This document shows positions 8,172-17,024 of a stretch of DNA of 64,000 nt, one piece after another. The notes below the pieces were generated by a model. It was not told the origin of the DNA, made no database searches, and saw only the letters and a list, made by a program, of their open reading frames with translations. Every line of letters starts with the position of its first letter. Within the stretch, counting starts at the first letter, position 1. The position numbers and the translations under genes are program-made. The DNA comes from Tsukamurella sputi (lineage in GTDB: Bacteria; Actinomycetota; Actinomycetes; Mycobacteriales; Mycobacteriaceae). The DNA is taken from NCBI RefSeq assembly GCF_007858445.1, contig NZ_VIGV01000001.1, positions 744,001 through 808,000 on the forward strand, in the 5' to 3' direction.

Positions 8172-8896
8172 TTCTCATCCTCCTGCTCGGCGGAGCCCTC
8201 GGCACCGTCGGAATCCTGCCCCCGCAGGAAGCCGCGCTCGCGCGCGACGCCCTCCAGCTCGGCGCGCAGCTGCCGCCGGCCGCGGTGCAACCGCGACATG
8301 ACCGTGCCGATGGGCGTCCCCATGATCTCGGCGATCTCCTTGTAGGGGAATCCCTCCACGTCGGCGTAGTACACCGCCATGCGGAACTCCTCCGGGAGCT
8401 TCGCGAGAGCCTGCTTGATCTCATCGTCGGGCAGTGCGTCCAGCGCCTCGATCTCCGCCGAGCGCAGGCCGGTGGAACTGTGCTCCGCCGTGGCCGCGAG
8501 CTGCCAGTCGGTGATCTCGTCGGTGGGGTACTGCGCGGGCTGCCGCTGCTTCTTGCGGTAGCCGTTGATGTAGGTGTTGGTGAGGATGCGGTACATCCAC
8601 GCCTTGAGGTTGGTGCCCTTCTTGAAGCTGCGGAAGGCGCTGTAGGCCTTCACGTAGGTCTCCTGGACCAGATCCTCCGCATCGGCGGGATTGCGCGTCA
8701 TCCGCAGCGCGGCGCCGTACAGCTGGTCCAGCAGGGGCAGCGCCTCGGCCTCGAAACGGGCGGTGAGCTGCTCCGGCGTCTCGGTCACCTCGTCCGGGGC
8801 CGAGTCCAGTTCCGCCACGTGCGTGATGTCCCCGTCGGTCATACCGTCGAAGGCTACCGGTCGTTCGAGGACCGCTGCGCCGCTACCTGCACTCAC
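8168..8896 (-). CDS. sigH: ECF sigma factor SigH
   Basis: A 242-residue ECF sigma factor of the SigH/SigR type. Region 2 ([30 protein letters not shown]) and region 4 ([29 protein letters not shown]) are intact. It directs transcription of thioredoxin, methionine sulfoxide reductase and other oxidative/heat stress genes. GTG 8896 was chosen because the SigH-type promoter directly upstream would start the transcript within a few bases of it; the in-frame ATG at 8842 is an alternative, shortening the variable N-terminal tail. It is coupled to rshA. Confidence 0.93.
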   Translation of the reverse strand: MSAGSGAAVLERPVAFDGMTDGDITHVAELDSAPDEVTETPEQLTARFEAEALPLLDQLYGAALRMTRNPADAEDLVQETYVKAYSAFRSFKKGTNLKAWMYRILTNTYINGYRKKQRQPAQYPTDEITDWQLAATAEHSSTGLRSAEIEALDALPDDEIKQALAKLPEEFRMAVYYADVEGFPYKEIAEIMGTPIGTVMSRLHRGRRQLRAELEGVARERGFLRGQDSDGAEGSAEQEDEK

Positions 8897-9354
8897 GACC
8901 TCTGCAACAGCGCCGTCGGCCGGCTTGTTCCCGCCGTATCCGGATCAGTGGAGGCGGCGCCGAACCGTGGCGAACGTCGGCGGTGCGCCCCATGGACGTC
9001 TTCGATCGCTCGGTACAGCCGTGCTCACCGCCACATCGATCCTGATCGCTGCGGCGGGCGGTATCCGCGCACGCCACGCGTCCATCTGCGCAGGACGCAC
9101 GACGGTGCGCACGCGGCACGTACGCACAGGCGCGCGGGATACGCGGCGGCTTCCCGCGCATCCCGCGCGGGATCGTCCGCGTACGTGGCGGGTCTGCTCG
9201 GATACCACGCACGGATCGCATCCCTGTCTTCTCGAATCCGAGCGATCTCCGCCGGTCCTCCGGATCTGCCGCGAGGGCCGCTACCTCCTACGACGATCCT
9301 GCCGTTCGTGCATGACACATCGTCTTACGGTGCACGCATGATTCACTGGCAGTC
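8897..9354 (+). other. 458-bp intergenic region between sigH and the YbaK-type gene
   Basis: Apart from the sigH promoter, no conserved reading frame is recognisable. The stretch 9040-9240 is rich in CGCG, ACGC and GGATACG-like short repeats, and all frames there give low-complexity Arg/Ala/His peptides. A TACGGT hexamer at 9326-9331 predicts a start near 9338, giving a 17-base leader for the downstream gene. The unusual length for this compact genome leaves room for a small RNA, but no terminator-like hairpin was found. Confidence 0.5.
8906..8932 (-). promoter_or_regulatory. SigH-dependent autoregulatory promoter of sigH
   Basis: On the minus strand GGGAACA (complement of 8926-8932) is followed by exactly 17 bases and GTT (complement of 8906-8908). 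This matches the SigH/SigR consensus GGAAY, 18 bases, GTT. The predicted start lies at or just before the sigH GTG, so the message may be leaderless or nearly so. Confidence 0.85.
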
Positions 9355-9843
9355 ATGGGTAAGAAGAACGCCGCTGCGACGCCCGCGATCGCGGCGCTGC
9401 AGGCGGCGGGCATCGACTTCCAGGTGCACGAGTACGTCCACGACCCCCGCGCGGAATCCTTCGGCGGCGAGGCGGCGGAGGCACTGGGGCACGATCCGGC
9501 GCGGGTGTTCAAGACGCTGGTGATAGGGGACGGGAAGCAGCTCGCGGTGGCGATCGTGCCGACCTCCGGCAAGCTCAGCCTCAAGGCCGCGGGGGCCGCG
9601 CTCGGCCTGCACCGGCCGGCGATGGCGGACCCCGCCGACGTCCGCCGGGTCACCGGGTACGTGCTCGGCGGAGTCTCCCCGCTCGGGCAGCGCAAGCGCC
9701 TGCCGACCGCCGTCGACGAGTCCGCGCTGGGCTTCGGGACCGTCTTCTGCTCGGCGGGCCGACGGGGCCTCGAGGTCGAGTTGGCACCGTCGGACCTGGT
9801 CGCCGCGACGTCGGCCGTGGTAGCGCCCATAGCAGCCCCCTGA
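9355..9843 (+). CDS. ybaK: YbaK/EbsC-type aminoacyl-tRNA deacylase
   Basis: A 162-residue protein of the YbaK/ProX editing family, predicted to hydrolyse mischarged Cys-tRNA(Pro) in trans. Family features include the lysine-containing VFKTLVIGD segment near residue 55, LSLKAAGAALG, and the loop GYVLGGVSPLGQRKRLPT. The length is normal for Cys-tRNA(Pro) deacylases. ATG 9355 was chosen; a TACGGT -10 at 9326-9331 implies a 17-base leader. Only 22 bases separate it from the following SDR gene, which has its own leaderless promoter. Confidence 0.88.
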   Translation: MGKKNAAATPAIAALQAAGIDFQVHEYVHDPRAESFGGEAAEALGHDPARVFKTLVIGDGKQLAVAIVPTSGKLSLKAAGAALGLHRPAMADPADVRRVTGYVLGGVSPLGQRKRLPTAVDESALGFGTVFCSAGRRGLEVELAPSDLVAATSAVVAPIAAP

Positions 9844-9865
9844 ACCGACCGGGTAAGTTCGCAGT

Positions 9866-11977
9866 ATGGCCAGCTACTTCGTCACCGGCGGGACGGGCTT
9901 CATCGGCCGTGCGGTCGTGGCGCGGCTCGCCGCCGCGGACCGTGACGCGACGATCTTCCTGCTGGTTCGCGACTCCTCGCTCCCCCGGTTCGAACGGCTC
10001 ATCGCGGACCTCGGCCACGAGCTGGCGCCGCAGGTCGTGCCCGTCGCGGGCGACGTCACGCAGCCCGGCCTCGGCATCACGCCCGGCGATCTCCCGGAGC
10101 ACGTCGATCACGTGATCCACCTGGCCGCCGTCTACGACATGGAGGCGTCGGAGGAGATCCAGCAACTGACCAACGTGGAGGGCACGCGCAACACCCTGGA
10201 GCTGGCGGAAAGGCTCGGCGCGACGATCCACCACGTCTCGTCGCTGGCGGTGGCCGGTAACCACGAGGGCTGGTTCTCGGAGGCCGACTTCGACGTGGCG
10301 CAGCACTTCCCCACGCCGTACCACCGCACCAAGTACGAGGCCGAGCGCCTCGTCCGCGAGTCCGGTGCGCCGTGGCAGATCTACCGCCCGGCGATCGTCG
10401 TGGGCGATTCGACGACGGGCGCGATCGACAAGATCGACGGCCCGTACTACTTCTTCCCGTTCCTGCGGCTGATGGGCACCATCCCGCACCACCTGCACGT
10501 GCCTTTCGCGAACCTCGGCTACACGAACATCGTGCCGGTCGACTTCGTCGCGGCGGGCATCGTCGCACTCGTCACGGCGCCGCCCGCGCCGGGCACCGTC
10601 TACCACCTGGCGGACCCCAAGGGCCAGAGCATGGCCACGATCTACGAGGCGATCGCGCCCGCATTCTCGGGCCCGAAGACACTGCCCGTTCCCAGCGCGC
10701 CGCTCGGCGAGTTCGCCGCACGCATCGGCCGCCGGAACGAGGTGCGGGCGCTGCGCGACACCGTCGCGCGGCAGATCGGGATCCCCCCGTCGATCCTCGA
10801 CCACCCCTTCTACAACACCCGGTTCGACTCGGAGGCGACCTACCGCGCGCTCAGCAGGTACGGGGTCGCCCTGCCGCGCCTGAAGTCGTACGGGCCGCGC
10901 CTGTTCCGGTACTGGGCCGAGCACCTCGACCCGGCGCGCAACCGCCGCGACGATCCGCGCGGCCCCCTCGTGGGCAAGCACATCCTGCTCACGGGCGGCT
11001 CCTCGGGCATCGGCCGGGAGGCGGCGAAACAGGCGGTGCTCAAGGGGGCCGACGTCTACATCGTGGCGCGCAAGGCCGAGGACCTCGCCGATGCGGTGCA
11101 GCGCATCGAGGCGGAGCCCGGCATGCCCGGGGTGCCGAAGGGCACCGTCCGCGCCTACCAGTGCGACGTGACCGATCCGGAGGCCGTGCGCACCACCGTC
11201 GCCCAGATCCTCGCCGAGCACGGCCACGTGGACGTGCTGGTCAACAGCGCCGGACGATCGATCCGCCGCGCGACGATCAACTCCGTCGACCGGGCGCACG
11301 ACTACCAGCGCACCATGGCAGTGAACTACTTCGGCGCCGTGTACCTGATCCTGGAGCTCTTGCCGCACATGATCGCCCGCAAGTCCGGGCACGTGGTCAA
11401 CATCTCGTCGATCGGCGTGCAGGTGCGCGGCCCGCGGTTCGCGGCCTACATCGCGTCGAAGTCCGCGCTCGAGGCCTTCAGCGACATCACCGCGGCCGAG
11501 ACCATGTCGGACCACGTGACCTTCACCAACATCCACATGCCGCTCACCCGTACCCGCATGATCGAGCCCACCGACGCCTACGACAACGCCATGGCACTGT
11601 CGGTGGAGAAGGCCGGTCAGATCGTGGTGCGGGCCATCATCGAGCGGCCGCGCCGCATCGACACCCCGCTCGGCACGCTCGCACAGTTCGGCCAGTTCCT
11701 CTCGCCGCGGATCGCGGCGGCGGCGCAGCACCAGGGCTACCTGCTCTTCCCCGAGCCGGAGGGCGATGACGAGGGTGTGGCCAAGGTCCTGGAAGTCGAT
11801 GTGGCCGAGGTGGATACGCCGCGCGGACGGCTCGCGGCCACCCGTGCGGCCACCAAGGACCTCTCGAAGGACATCTCCACCGCGGCGGTCAGCCCGCTGT
11901 TCGGCATCTCCGGCGACCAGGGCCTGCGGCGCCTCGCCCGCAAGACCCTCAACCGGCTGCCGGGGATCAACTGGTAG
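9866..11977 (+). CDS. Two-domain SDR protein, AcrA1-like fatty acyl-CoA reductase candidate
   Basis: A 703-residue fusion of two Rossmann dehydrogenases. The N-terminal half (1 to about 350) is an extended SDR of fatty-acyl-reductase type, with TGGTGFIG at the start and YHRTK as YxxxK. The C-terminal half (from about 370) is a classical SDR with TGGSSGIG and YIASK. The layout resembles mycobacterial AcrA1 (Rv3391), linked to reduction of acyl-CoA to aldehyde or alcohol, so a wax or alcohol role is plausible but not shown. ATG 9866 follows TAAGTT (9854-9859) by six bases, a leaderless start. Confidence 0.8.
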   Translation: MASYFVTGGTGFIGRAVVARLAAADRDATIFLLVRDSSLPRFERLIADLGHELAPQVVPVAGDVTQPGLGITPGDLPEHVDHVIHLAAVYDMEASEEIQQLTNVEGTRNTLELAERLGATIHHVSSLAVAGNHEGWFSEADFDVAQHFPTPYHRTKYEAERLVRESGAPWQIYRPAIVVGDSTTGAIDKIDGPYYFFPFLRLMGTIPHHLHVPFANLGYTNIVPVDFVAAGIVALVTAPPAPGTVYHLADPKGQSMATIYEAIAPAFSGPKTLPVPSAPLGEFAARIGRRNEVRALRDTVARQIGIPPSILDHPFYNTRFDSEATYRALSRYGVALPRLKSYGPRLFRYWAEHLDPARNRRDDPRGPLVGKHILLTGGSSGIGREAAKQAVLKGADVYIVARKAEDLADAVQRIEAEPGMPGVPKGTVRAYQCDVTDPEAVRTTVAQILAEHGHVDVLVNSAGRSIRRATINSVDRAHDYQRTMAVNYFGAVYLILELLPHMIARKSGHVVNISSIGVQVRGPRFAAYIASKSALEAFSDITAAETMSDHVTFTNIHMPLTRTRMIEPTDAYDNAMALSVEKAGQIVVRAIIERPRRIDTPLGTLAQFGQFLSPRIAAAAQHQGYLLFPEPEGDDEGVAKVLEVDVAEVDTPRGRLAATRAATKDLSKDISTAAVSPLFGISGDQGLRRLARKTLNRLPGINW

Positions 11978-12620
11978 CCGCGCGCAGGGAGCTCGGCGGG
12001 GCTCCGGTGAGCGCGCGCACCTCCCGCGTCAGGTGCGCCTGATCGGCGTAGCCCGACGACGCCGCCACCTCCGCCAGGCCCCGGCCCGCGCGGATCGGCC
12101 CGACTGCGCGTTGGAAGCGCTGGATCCGCGCGAGGGTCTTCGGACCGTAGCCGAACGACCGCCGGGCCAGACGATGCAGCGCCCGCTACCCCAGATCCGC
12201 CTCCGCCGCGACCTCGCCGACGGGGCGGCCGGCGCTCAACCGCGCTGCGATACCGGCTATCCGACGGTCCAGGACCACTCCGTCGAGGAGCGCGGCGGCG
12301 AGCGCCTCCGGATCGGCGGTACGCGGGATCCTCCTGCGCGGCAGCACCTCCGAGAGGAGTACGCGCGTACCGGTGAGCTCGTCCGCGGCGATCCCGAGCA
12401 GCTGCGGCAGCATCCCGGGCGGGAAGCGCACGCCGTCCAGGCGCGCACCGTCGGCCACGACCACGCGGGCCGCGACGGCATCCGGCCCCGCGACGATCGG
12501 CGCGCCGTCGATGACGATGACGTCCATGCAGCCGTCGGGCAGGATCAGTGACGTGCCGGCCCCGCCCACCGACGTCCACCGGACCGCTCCGGGGATCGCC
12601 GCCGGCCGTTCGCTGTACAC
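11967..12620 (-). pseudogene. AraC-family regulator interrupted by an in-frame TAG
   Basis: The upstream part (from GTG 12620) encodes an AraC-type sensor domain ending ...GEVAAEADLG, then a TAG at 12188-12186. The same frame continues without another stop through the helix-turn-helix (RALHRLARRSFGYGPKTLARI...GLAEVAASSGYADQAHLTREV) to TGA at 11969-11967. One base change would restore about 217 residues, so a recent nonsense mutation or a sequence error is likely. As it stands the product lacks most of its DNA-binding domain. CATACT six bases upstream of GTG 12620 is a plausible leaderless -10. Its 3' end overlaps the SDR gene end by 11 bases. Confidence 0.8.
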
Positions 12621-12679
12621 GGTTCGAGTATGTCCGAAACGTTCAAGACTCGGGCCGCGCCGCGACATACCGTGGCCGC

Positions 12680-13072
12680 ATGACTGAACGACTGCGCTTC
12701 GACGCCATCGGGATGGTGACCGAGGACCTGGCCGCATCCCTCGCCTTCTACCGCAGGCTGGGACTCGACATCCCCGACGGTGCCGAGCACGAACCGCACG
12801 TCGAGGCGGCGCTCCCGGGCGGGATGCGCCTGATGTGGGACACGGTCGCGGTGGTGCGCTCGATGGAACCGGACTGGGTCAAGCAGCCCGGCCAGAACGC
12901 GACACTGTGCGTGAAGTGCTCCTCACCGTCGGTCGTCGACGAGGTGCACGCCGAGCTCGTCGCCGCGGGGAGCCCGAGTGCGATGGACCCGTTCGACGCC
13001 CCGTGGGGGCAGCGGTACGCCGGGGTCGTCGATCCCGACGGCTACCAGGTGCAGCTCTTCGCGCCGCAGTAG
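12680..13072 (+). CDS. VOC/glyoxalase-superfamily protein
   Basis: A 130-residue vicinal-oxygen-chelate protein. It has two beta-alpha-beta modules (LRFDAIGMVTEDLAASLAFYRRLG; then PWGQRYAGVVDPDGYQVQLFAP), the typical ending of glyoxalase/bleomycin-resistance-like proteins. The second module's acidic metal ligand position may be changed, since no clear Glu follows, so catalysis is uncertain. ATG 12680 lies six bases after TACCGT (12668-12673), so it is leaderless. It is divergent from the broken AraC gene, which may once have controlled it. Confidence 0.8.
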   Translation: MTERLRFDAIGMVTEDLAASLAFYRRLGLDIPDGAEHEPHVEAALPGGMRLMWDTVAVVRSMEPDWVKQPGQNATLCVKCSSPSVVDEVHAELVAAGSPSAMDPFDAPWGQRYAGVVDPDGYQVQLFAPQ

Positions 13073-13200
13073 CCCCACGGGCGCGCGGGAGGTCCCGAGG
13101 TCCAGGCGCGGGTGGGTCCCGCCGAGCGGGCGCGCGGAGGCGTCGATCTGCCTATCGTGGGAGGGGAAACCGTTCCCGTCCCCCACGAGGAGATCCGACG

Positions 13201-14553
13201 ATGGCCGACATCCAGTACGCGGTGACCGATCCCGCCACCGGCGAGGTACTGCAGACCTATCCGACCGCGGAGCCCGCCGAGGTCGAGGCGGCGCTCGACG
13301 CCACCTCGCGGGCCGCGCGGACGTGGCCGCAGGAATCGACGGTCGCGGAGCGGGCCGCGCTCGTGCGCCGCGTCGCCGAGCTGCACACCGAACGACGGGA
13401 GATGCTCGCCCGCATCATCCAGCGGGAGATGGGCAAGCCGCTGGAGGATTCACTCGGCGAGGTGGACTTCTCCGCCGCCATCTACGAGTACTACGCGGAC
13501 AACGCCGAGAAGTTCCTCGCCGATCAGCCGATCGACGTACTCGAGGGCGGCGGCAGCGCCGTGATCCGCCGCTCCCCGATCGGCGTCCTGTTCGGCATCA
13601 TGCCCTGGAACTACCCGTACTACCAGGTGGCGCGGTTCGCGGGCCCGAACCTGGCCGCGGGCAACACGATCCTGCTCAAGCACGCGCCGCAGTGCCCCGA
13701 GTCGGCCGAAGCGCTGCAGCTGATCTTCACCGAGGCCGGTCTCCCCGCGGGCGCGTACGTCAACATCCGCGCCACCAACGAGCAGGCCGCCGATATCATC
13801 GCCGATCCGCGCGTGGCCGCCGTCTCCCTGACCGGTTCGGAGCGAGCGGGCGCCGCGGTGGCCGAGGTCGCCGGCCGCAACCTCAAGAAGTGCGTACTCG
13901 AGCTCGGCGGATCCGACCCGTTCATCGTGCTCTCGACGGACGACATGGACGCCACCGTCGAGGCGGCCGCCGGTGCACGCCTGGAGAACACCGGGCAGGC
14001 CTGCAACGCCGCGAAGCGGTTCATCGTGGCCTCCGACCTGTACGACGACTTCCTCTCCGGGCTCACCGCGCGGCTCCTGTCCGCGGGTGAGGGGATCGCT
14101 CCGCTGTCCTCCGAGCAGGCCGCGATCAACCTCGAGAAGCAGATCACCCAGGCCGTGGAGGCCGGCGCGGACCTCACCATCGAGGGGCAGCGCGACGGTG
14201 CCTACTACCCGCCGGCCGTGCTGACGAACGTCACCGAGGACAACCCCGCGTTCCGCCAGGAGCTGTTCGGGCCCGTCGCCACCGTCTTCAAGGTGGACGG
14301 CGAGGCGGAGGCCGTCGAGCTCGCCAACGACACGCCGTTCGGCCTCGGCTCCTACGTCTTCACCACCGACCCCGAGCAGGCCGCCCGCGTCGCGGACCGG
14401 ATCCAGGCCGGCATGGTCTTCGTCAACGGCTCGCTCGCCGAGGGGGTCGAGTTGCCCTTCGGCGGCGTGAAGCGCTCCGGTTTCGGCCGCGAGCTGGGCC
14501 CTCTGGGCATCGAGGAGTTCCTCAACAAGAAGCTGATCCGCACCATCCGGTGA
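13201..14553 (+). CDS. Aldehyde dehydrogenase, succinate-semialdehyde type (GabD1-like)
   Basis: A 450-residue ALDH-superfamily enzyme of the short form typical of mycobacterial GabD1. Visible catalytic features are PWNYPYYQ (substrate/oxyanion), the general-base Glu in LELGGSDPF and the nucleophilic Cys in NTGQACNAAKR. It likely oxidises succinic semialdehyde to succinate with NAD(P), though related enzymes accept other aldehydes. ATG 13201 has GAGGAG about nine bases upstream. It begins about 130 bases after the VOC gene and stands alone. Substrate assignment is by family resemblance. Confidence 0.88.
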   Translation: MADIQYAVTDPATGEVLQTYPTAEPAEVEAALDATSRAARTWPQESTVAERAALVRRVAELHTERREMLARIIQREMGKPLEDSLGEVDFSAAIYEYYADNAEKFLADQPIDVLEGGGSAVIRRSPIGVLFGIMPWNYPYYQVARFAGPNLAAGNTILLKHAPQCPESAEALQLIFTEAGLPAGAYVNIRATNEQAADIIADPRVAAVSLTGSERAGAAVAEVAGRNLKKCVLELGGSDPFIVLSTDDMDATVEAAAGARLENTGQACNAAKRFIVASDLYDDFLSGLTARLLSAGEGIAPLSSEQAAINLEKQITQAVEAGADLTIEGQRDGAYYPPAVLTNVTEDNPAFRQELFGPVATVFKVDGEAEAVELANDTPFGLGSYVFTTDPEQAARVADRIQAGMVFVNGSLAEGVELPFGGVKRSGFGRELGPLGIEEFLNKKLIRTIR

Positions 14554-14656
14554 CCCCGAGCCGGGCGGTTTCCCGGGCCGACGGGGAACCGCCCGCACGG
14601 CGTGCGGACGCCGTCGAGGTCACACCTCCGCGACTGTGATTGCGGTTAGCAATCCG

Positions 14657-14662
14657 TATAAT
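14657..14662 (+). promoter_or_regulatory. TATAAT -10 element upstream of the small membrane protein gene
   Basis: A perfect TATAAT in a locally AT-rich patch, 35 bases before GTG 14698, leaving about 28 bases of leader that contains the AAGGGG ribosome site. No good -35 is seen at the usual distance. Confidence 0.55.
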
Positions 14663-14697
14663 CATTGGAACACACCTGTGAACGCGAAGGGGTAAAG

Positions 14698-15057
14698 GTG
14701 AGTTCCGGCGGCAGCTTCTTCGTTCCGACCATGAGCGCGGTGATCGTCTTCGTGGTGACGATGTTCGCGACACCCGCACTCGGCCTCCTGCGCATCCGGC
14801 TTCCCGACTGGATCACCTGGGCGTGCTTCGCCGCCGGCATGCTCGCGGGCTTCGCCACCGCCACCCAGCGGATGTCCGTCCTGATGCCGCTGAGCATCCT
14901 CGGCTTCTCCGTGATCGCGCTGGTCGGATGGAGCAAGGAGGAGCACTGGGCCGGGCGGTACGACGCCCGTCTCCTCGGCCGCGGGGCACTGTTCCACGCG
15001 TACGGTCTCGGCGCCTTCTTCGTCGCGGCGATCGGACTGGTCCTGCGCATGATCTGA
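14698..15057 (+). CDS. Small membrane protein of unknown function
   Basis: A 119-residue protein with three to four hydrophobic segments (PTMSAVIVFVVTMFATPAL; ITWACFAAGMLAGFAT; VLMPLSILGFSVIALVGW; HAYGLGAFFVAAIGLVL) and a short charged stretch (SKEEHWAGRYDARL) between the third and fourth. I do not recognise the family. GTG 14698 is chosen for the AAGGGG site five bases upstream; the frame opens earlier at 14665. It has its own -10 (TATAAT) and no obvious operon partner. Confidence 0.6.
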   Translation: MSSGGSFFVPTMSAVIVFVVTMFATPALGLLRIRLPDWITWACFAAGMLAGFATATQRMSVLMPLSILGFSVIALVGWSKEEHWAGRYDARLLGRGALFHAYGLGAFFVAAIGLVLRMI

Positions 15058-15177
15058 CGCCCGATACGGCGCGTACGCCCACGCCGTCGCCGCTCGACGT
15101 GTGTCCTTGCCCACGAATCCGGCTCCCGTACAGCGTTCGAGTTGAACTCGGGTAACGGTTTCCACTACAAACACTGC

Positions 15178-15702
15178 GTGACCGATAGAATGCAGGCTGC
15201 CGACTCTCACCCTCAATGGGATGCGTGGTACCCCAACGCCTTCGAGGTCACCACCGAAGGCGTGCGGGCCTTCGGCCGAGCGACGCGGTGCTGGCACACC
15301 CCGTGGGAGAGCCTCGGCGTACCTCCCCTGGACACGCCGGTGCCCGCCACACTCCTCGCAGCACCGATGCTCCACGCGGTGGCCGCCCTCGTCGCGGCGT
15401 CGATCAGCAGCCCCAACATGTCCCGGATCCTGCACGCCGGGCAGACGTACCGCTACGAGCGGCATCCCGTGGTCGGCGACCGGATCGACATCGGCGCACG
15501 GATCGCCGACCACAGTCGGCGCGGCGGCGCCGACTTCTTCACCGTCGAGAGCGTCGCCGTCGTGGACGATGCGCCCGGCATCGTCGGAACGAGCCAGATC
15601 GTGTACCTCGGCGACGCGGCCGACGCCCCCGCGCTCGAGGACGCCCTCGTGGAGAACGTGATGCTGTTCGGAACCGGCCCCCTCACGCAGCAACTGACCT
15701 GA
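15178..15702 (+). CDS. MaoC-like hotdog-fold dehydratase, FAS1-type N-terminal domain
   Basis: A 174-residue hotdog protein resembling the MaoC_dehydrat_N group (HadA/HadC-like hydratase halves). EVTTEGVRAFGRAT near the start, a central Pro/Ala helix (PVPATLLAAPMLHAVAALVA) and the paired strands HAGQTYRYERHPVVGDRIDI and GADFFTVESVAVV fit this family. A catalytic DxxxxH is not obvious, as in non-catalytic halves, so it may need a partner. The start is uncertain: GTG 15178 was taken, ATG 15190 is possible and an upstream TTG at 15142 less likely. Convergent with the SRAP gene. Confidence 0.65.
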   Translation: MTDRMQAADSHPQWDAWYPNAFEVTTEGVRAFGRATRCWHTPWESLGVPPLDTPVPATLLAAPMLHAVAALVAASISSPNMSRILHAGQTYRYERHPVVGDRIDIGARIADHSRRGGADFFTVESVAVVDDAPGIVGTSQIVYLGDAADAPALEDALVENVMLFGTGPLTQQLT

Positions 15703-15732
15703 CCGCGTACTGCGCCCGGCCGCACGCCGCCG

Positions 15733-16497
15733 CTACAGCAGGCTGAGCTGCCCCGGCTCGCTACCGGGCTCAGTGCGCTCGATCAGCTGCGGGCCGTCGT
15801 TCTTGACCGCGTTGACCAGCGTGGACACCGGCCGGATCTCGATGCGCTCGGCGATCTCCTGCGCAGGCGGGCGCAGCAGGGCGGGATCGACCGGGCCGTC
15901 CGGGTCCAGCCACTCGTCGAAGACGTCCGGGGTGAGCACCAGCGGCATCCGGTCGTGGACATCGCGGAGCGGTCCGACGGAATCGGTGGTGAGCACCGTC
16001 GCCGACAGGGTGGGCGGCACGTCGAGACCCGCACCGGCGGGACGCCAGACGGACCACAGGCCCGCGACGTACAGGCGCGTACCGTCGGCCGGCGTCAGGT
16101 ACATGGGCTGCTTGCGGGGCTTCTTGACCTGCTCCGGATCGTCGAGCAGCTGCCACTCGTACCATCCGTCCATGGGGACGAGGCAGCGCTTGGACGTGAT
16201 CGCCGTGCGGAACGCCGGCTTCTCGTCCACGGACTCCGCACGCGCGTTGAACAGCGGTGGACCGCTCAGCGTCTTCTGCCAGTGCGGCAACAGGCCCCAG
16301 CGCATCGCGCGCAGCCTCCGGGTGGCGGGATCGGCCGGGGCCTCCCGCGAGTGCCGGGCGACGACGGTGACGATGGTCGTGGTGGGGGCGACGTTGTAGC
16401 CGGGCACGTCGAGTTCCGTGCCCTCCGTCTCGTCCTCGGCGTCGATCTCCGCCGCCAACAGCGCCGGGTCCGTGGTCACCGCGTAGCGTCCGCACAT
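15733..16497 (-). CDS. SRAP (HMCES/YedK) abasic-site protein (Rv3226c-type)
   Basis: A 254-residue SOS-response-associated peptidase protein. The invariant Cys2 (MCGRY), which forms a thiazolidine with abasic sites after Met removal, is present, along with YNVAPT, MRWGLLP, FNARAES, DGWYEWQ and HDRMPLVL carrying the conserved Asn, Glu and His. It shields abasic sites in single-stranded DNA by covalent crosslinking. ATG 16497 lies six bases after TAGCCT (complement of 16504-16509), so it is leaderless. The position near aroA matches M. tuberculosis. No LexA-type box is visible. Confidence 0.92.
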   Translation of the reverse strand: MCGRYAVTTDPALLAAEIDAEDETEGTELDVPGYNVAPTTTIVTVVARHSREAPADPATRRLRAMRWGLLPHWQKTLSGPPLFNARAESVDEKPAFRTAITSKRCLVPMDGWYEWQLLDDPEQVKKPRKQPMYLTPADGTRLYVAGLWSVWRPAGAGLDVPPTLSATVLTTDSVGPLRDVHDRMPLVLTPDVFDEWLDPDGPVDPALLRPPAQEIAERIEIRPVSTLVNAVKNDGPQLIERTEPGSEPGQLSLL

Positions 16498-16558
16498 GCC
16501 ATCAGGCTACGACGGTGCGCTGACGGATTCCGGCTGCAGCACCGACCTGCGTCTTCAC

Positions 16559-17011
16559 CTACCCCTGGAACTCGTCGAAGACGCGGCGCGGGCCGGCGCC
16601 GGTGGTGGCGAGGGCGTCGTGCGGGTTCGCGAGCGCGCAGGAGGCCATGGAGAGGCAACCGCAACCGATGCAGTCGGTGAGGTTGTCCCGCAGGCGGGTG
16701 AGCTCGTCGATCCGGTGCGACAGATCGTCGTGCCAGTGCCTCGACAGCCGCTCCCAATCCGACTTCGTGGGCGTGCGACCGTCGGGCAGGGTGGCCAGGG
16801 CCTCGCGGATGGTCGCGAGCGGGATCCCCACGCGGTGGCTGATCCGGATGAACGCCACCCGGCGCAGCATCTCGCGCGGATAGCGCCGCTGATTGCCGGA
16901 GGTGCGTCGGGCCGTGATCAGGCCCTCGCGCTCGTAGAAGTGCAGCGCGGACACCGCCACGCCGCTGCGCGCGGACAACTGGCCGACGCTGAACTCCCGG
17001 GTGGTCTCCAC
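16559..17011 (-). CDS. soxR: SoxR redox-sensing MerR-family regulator
   Basis: A 150-residue MerR-type activator. The N-terminal helix-turn-helix (SVGQLSARSGVAVSALHFYEREGL) leads to a dimer helix and a [2Fe-2S] site in CIGCGCLSMASC with cysteines at 114, 117, 119 and 125. SoxR senses redox-cycling compounds through cluster oxidation. GTG 17011 follows TAGTCT (complement of 17019-17024) by seven bases, a leaderless start, with a SoxR-box palindrome directly upstream. No soxS or obvious efflux or oxidoreductase target is adjacent, so the visible target is its own promoter. Confidence 0.92.
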   Translation of the reverse strand: METTREFSVGQLSARSGVAVSALHFYEREGLITARRTSGNQRRYPREMLRRVAFIRISHRVGIPLATIREALATLPDGRTPTKSDWERLSRHWHDDLSHRIDELTRLRDNLTDCIGCGCLSMASCALANPHDALATTGAGPRRVFDEFQG

Positions 17012-17024
17012 TCCGCGAAGACTA

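Noticed and set aside
9650-11731. A 693-codon open frame on the minus strand opposite the SDR gene
   Set aside because: The translation is Arg/Asp/Gly/His-rich without domains and mirrors the third-position GC of the real gene on the other strand.
12618-12640. TTCGA ... CGAA element considered as a LexA box
   Set aside because: Half-sites do not match TCGAAC-4-GTTCGA and the arms are only four bases.
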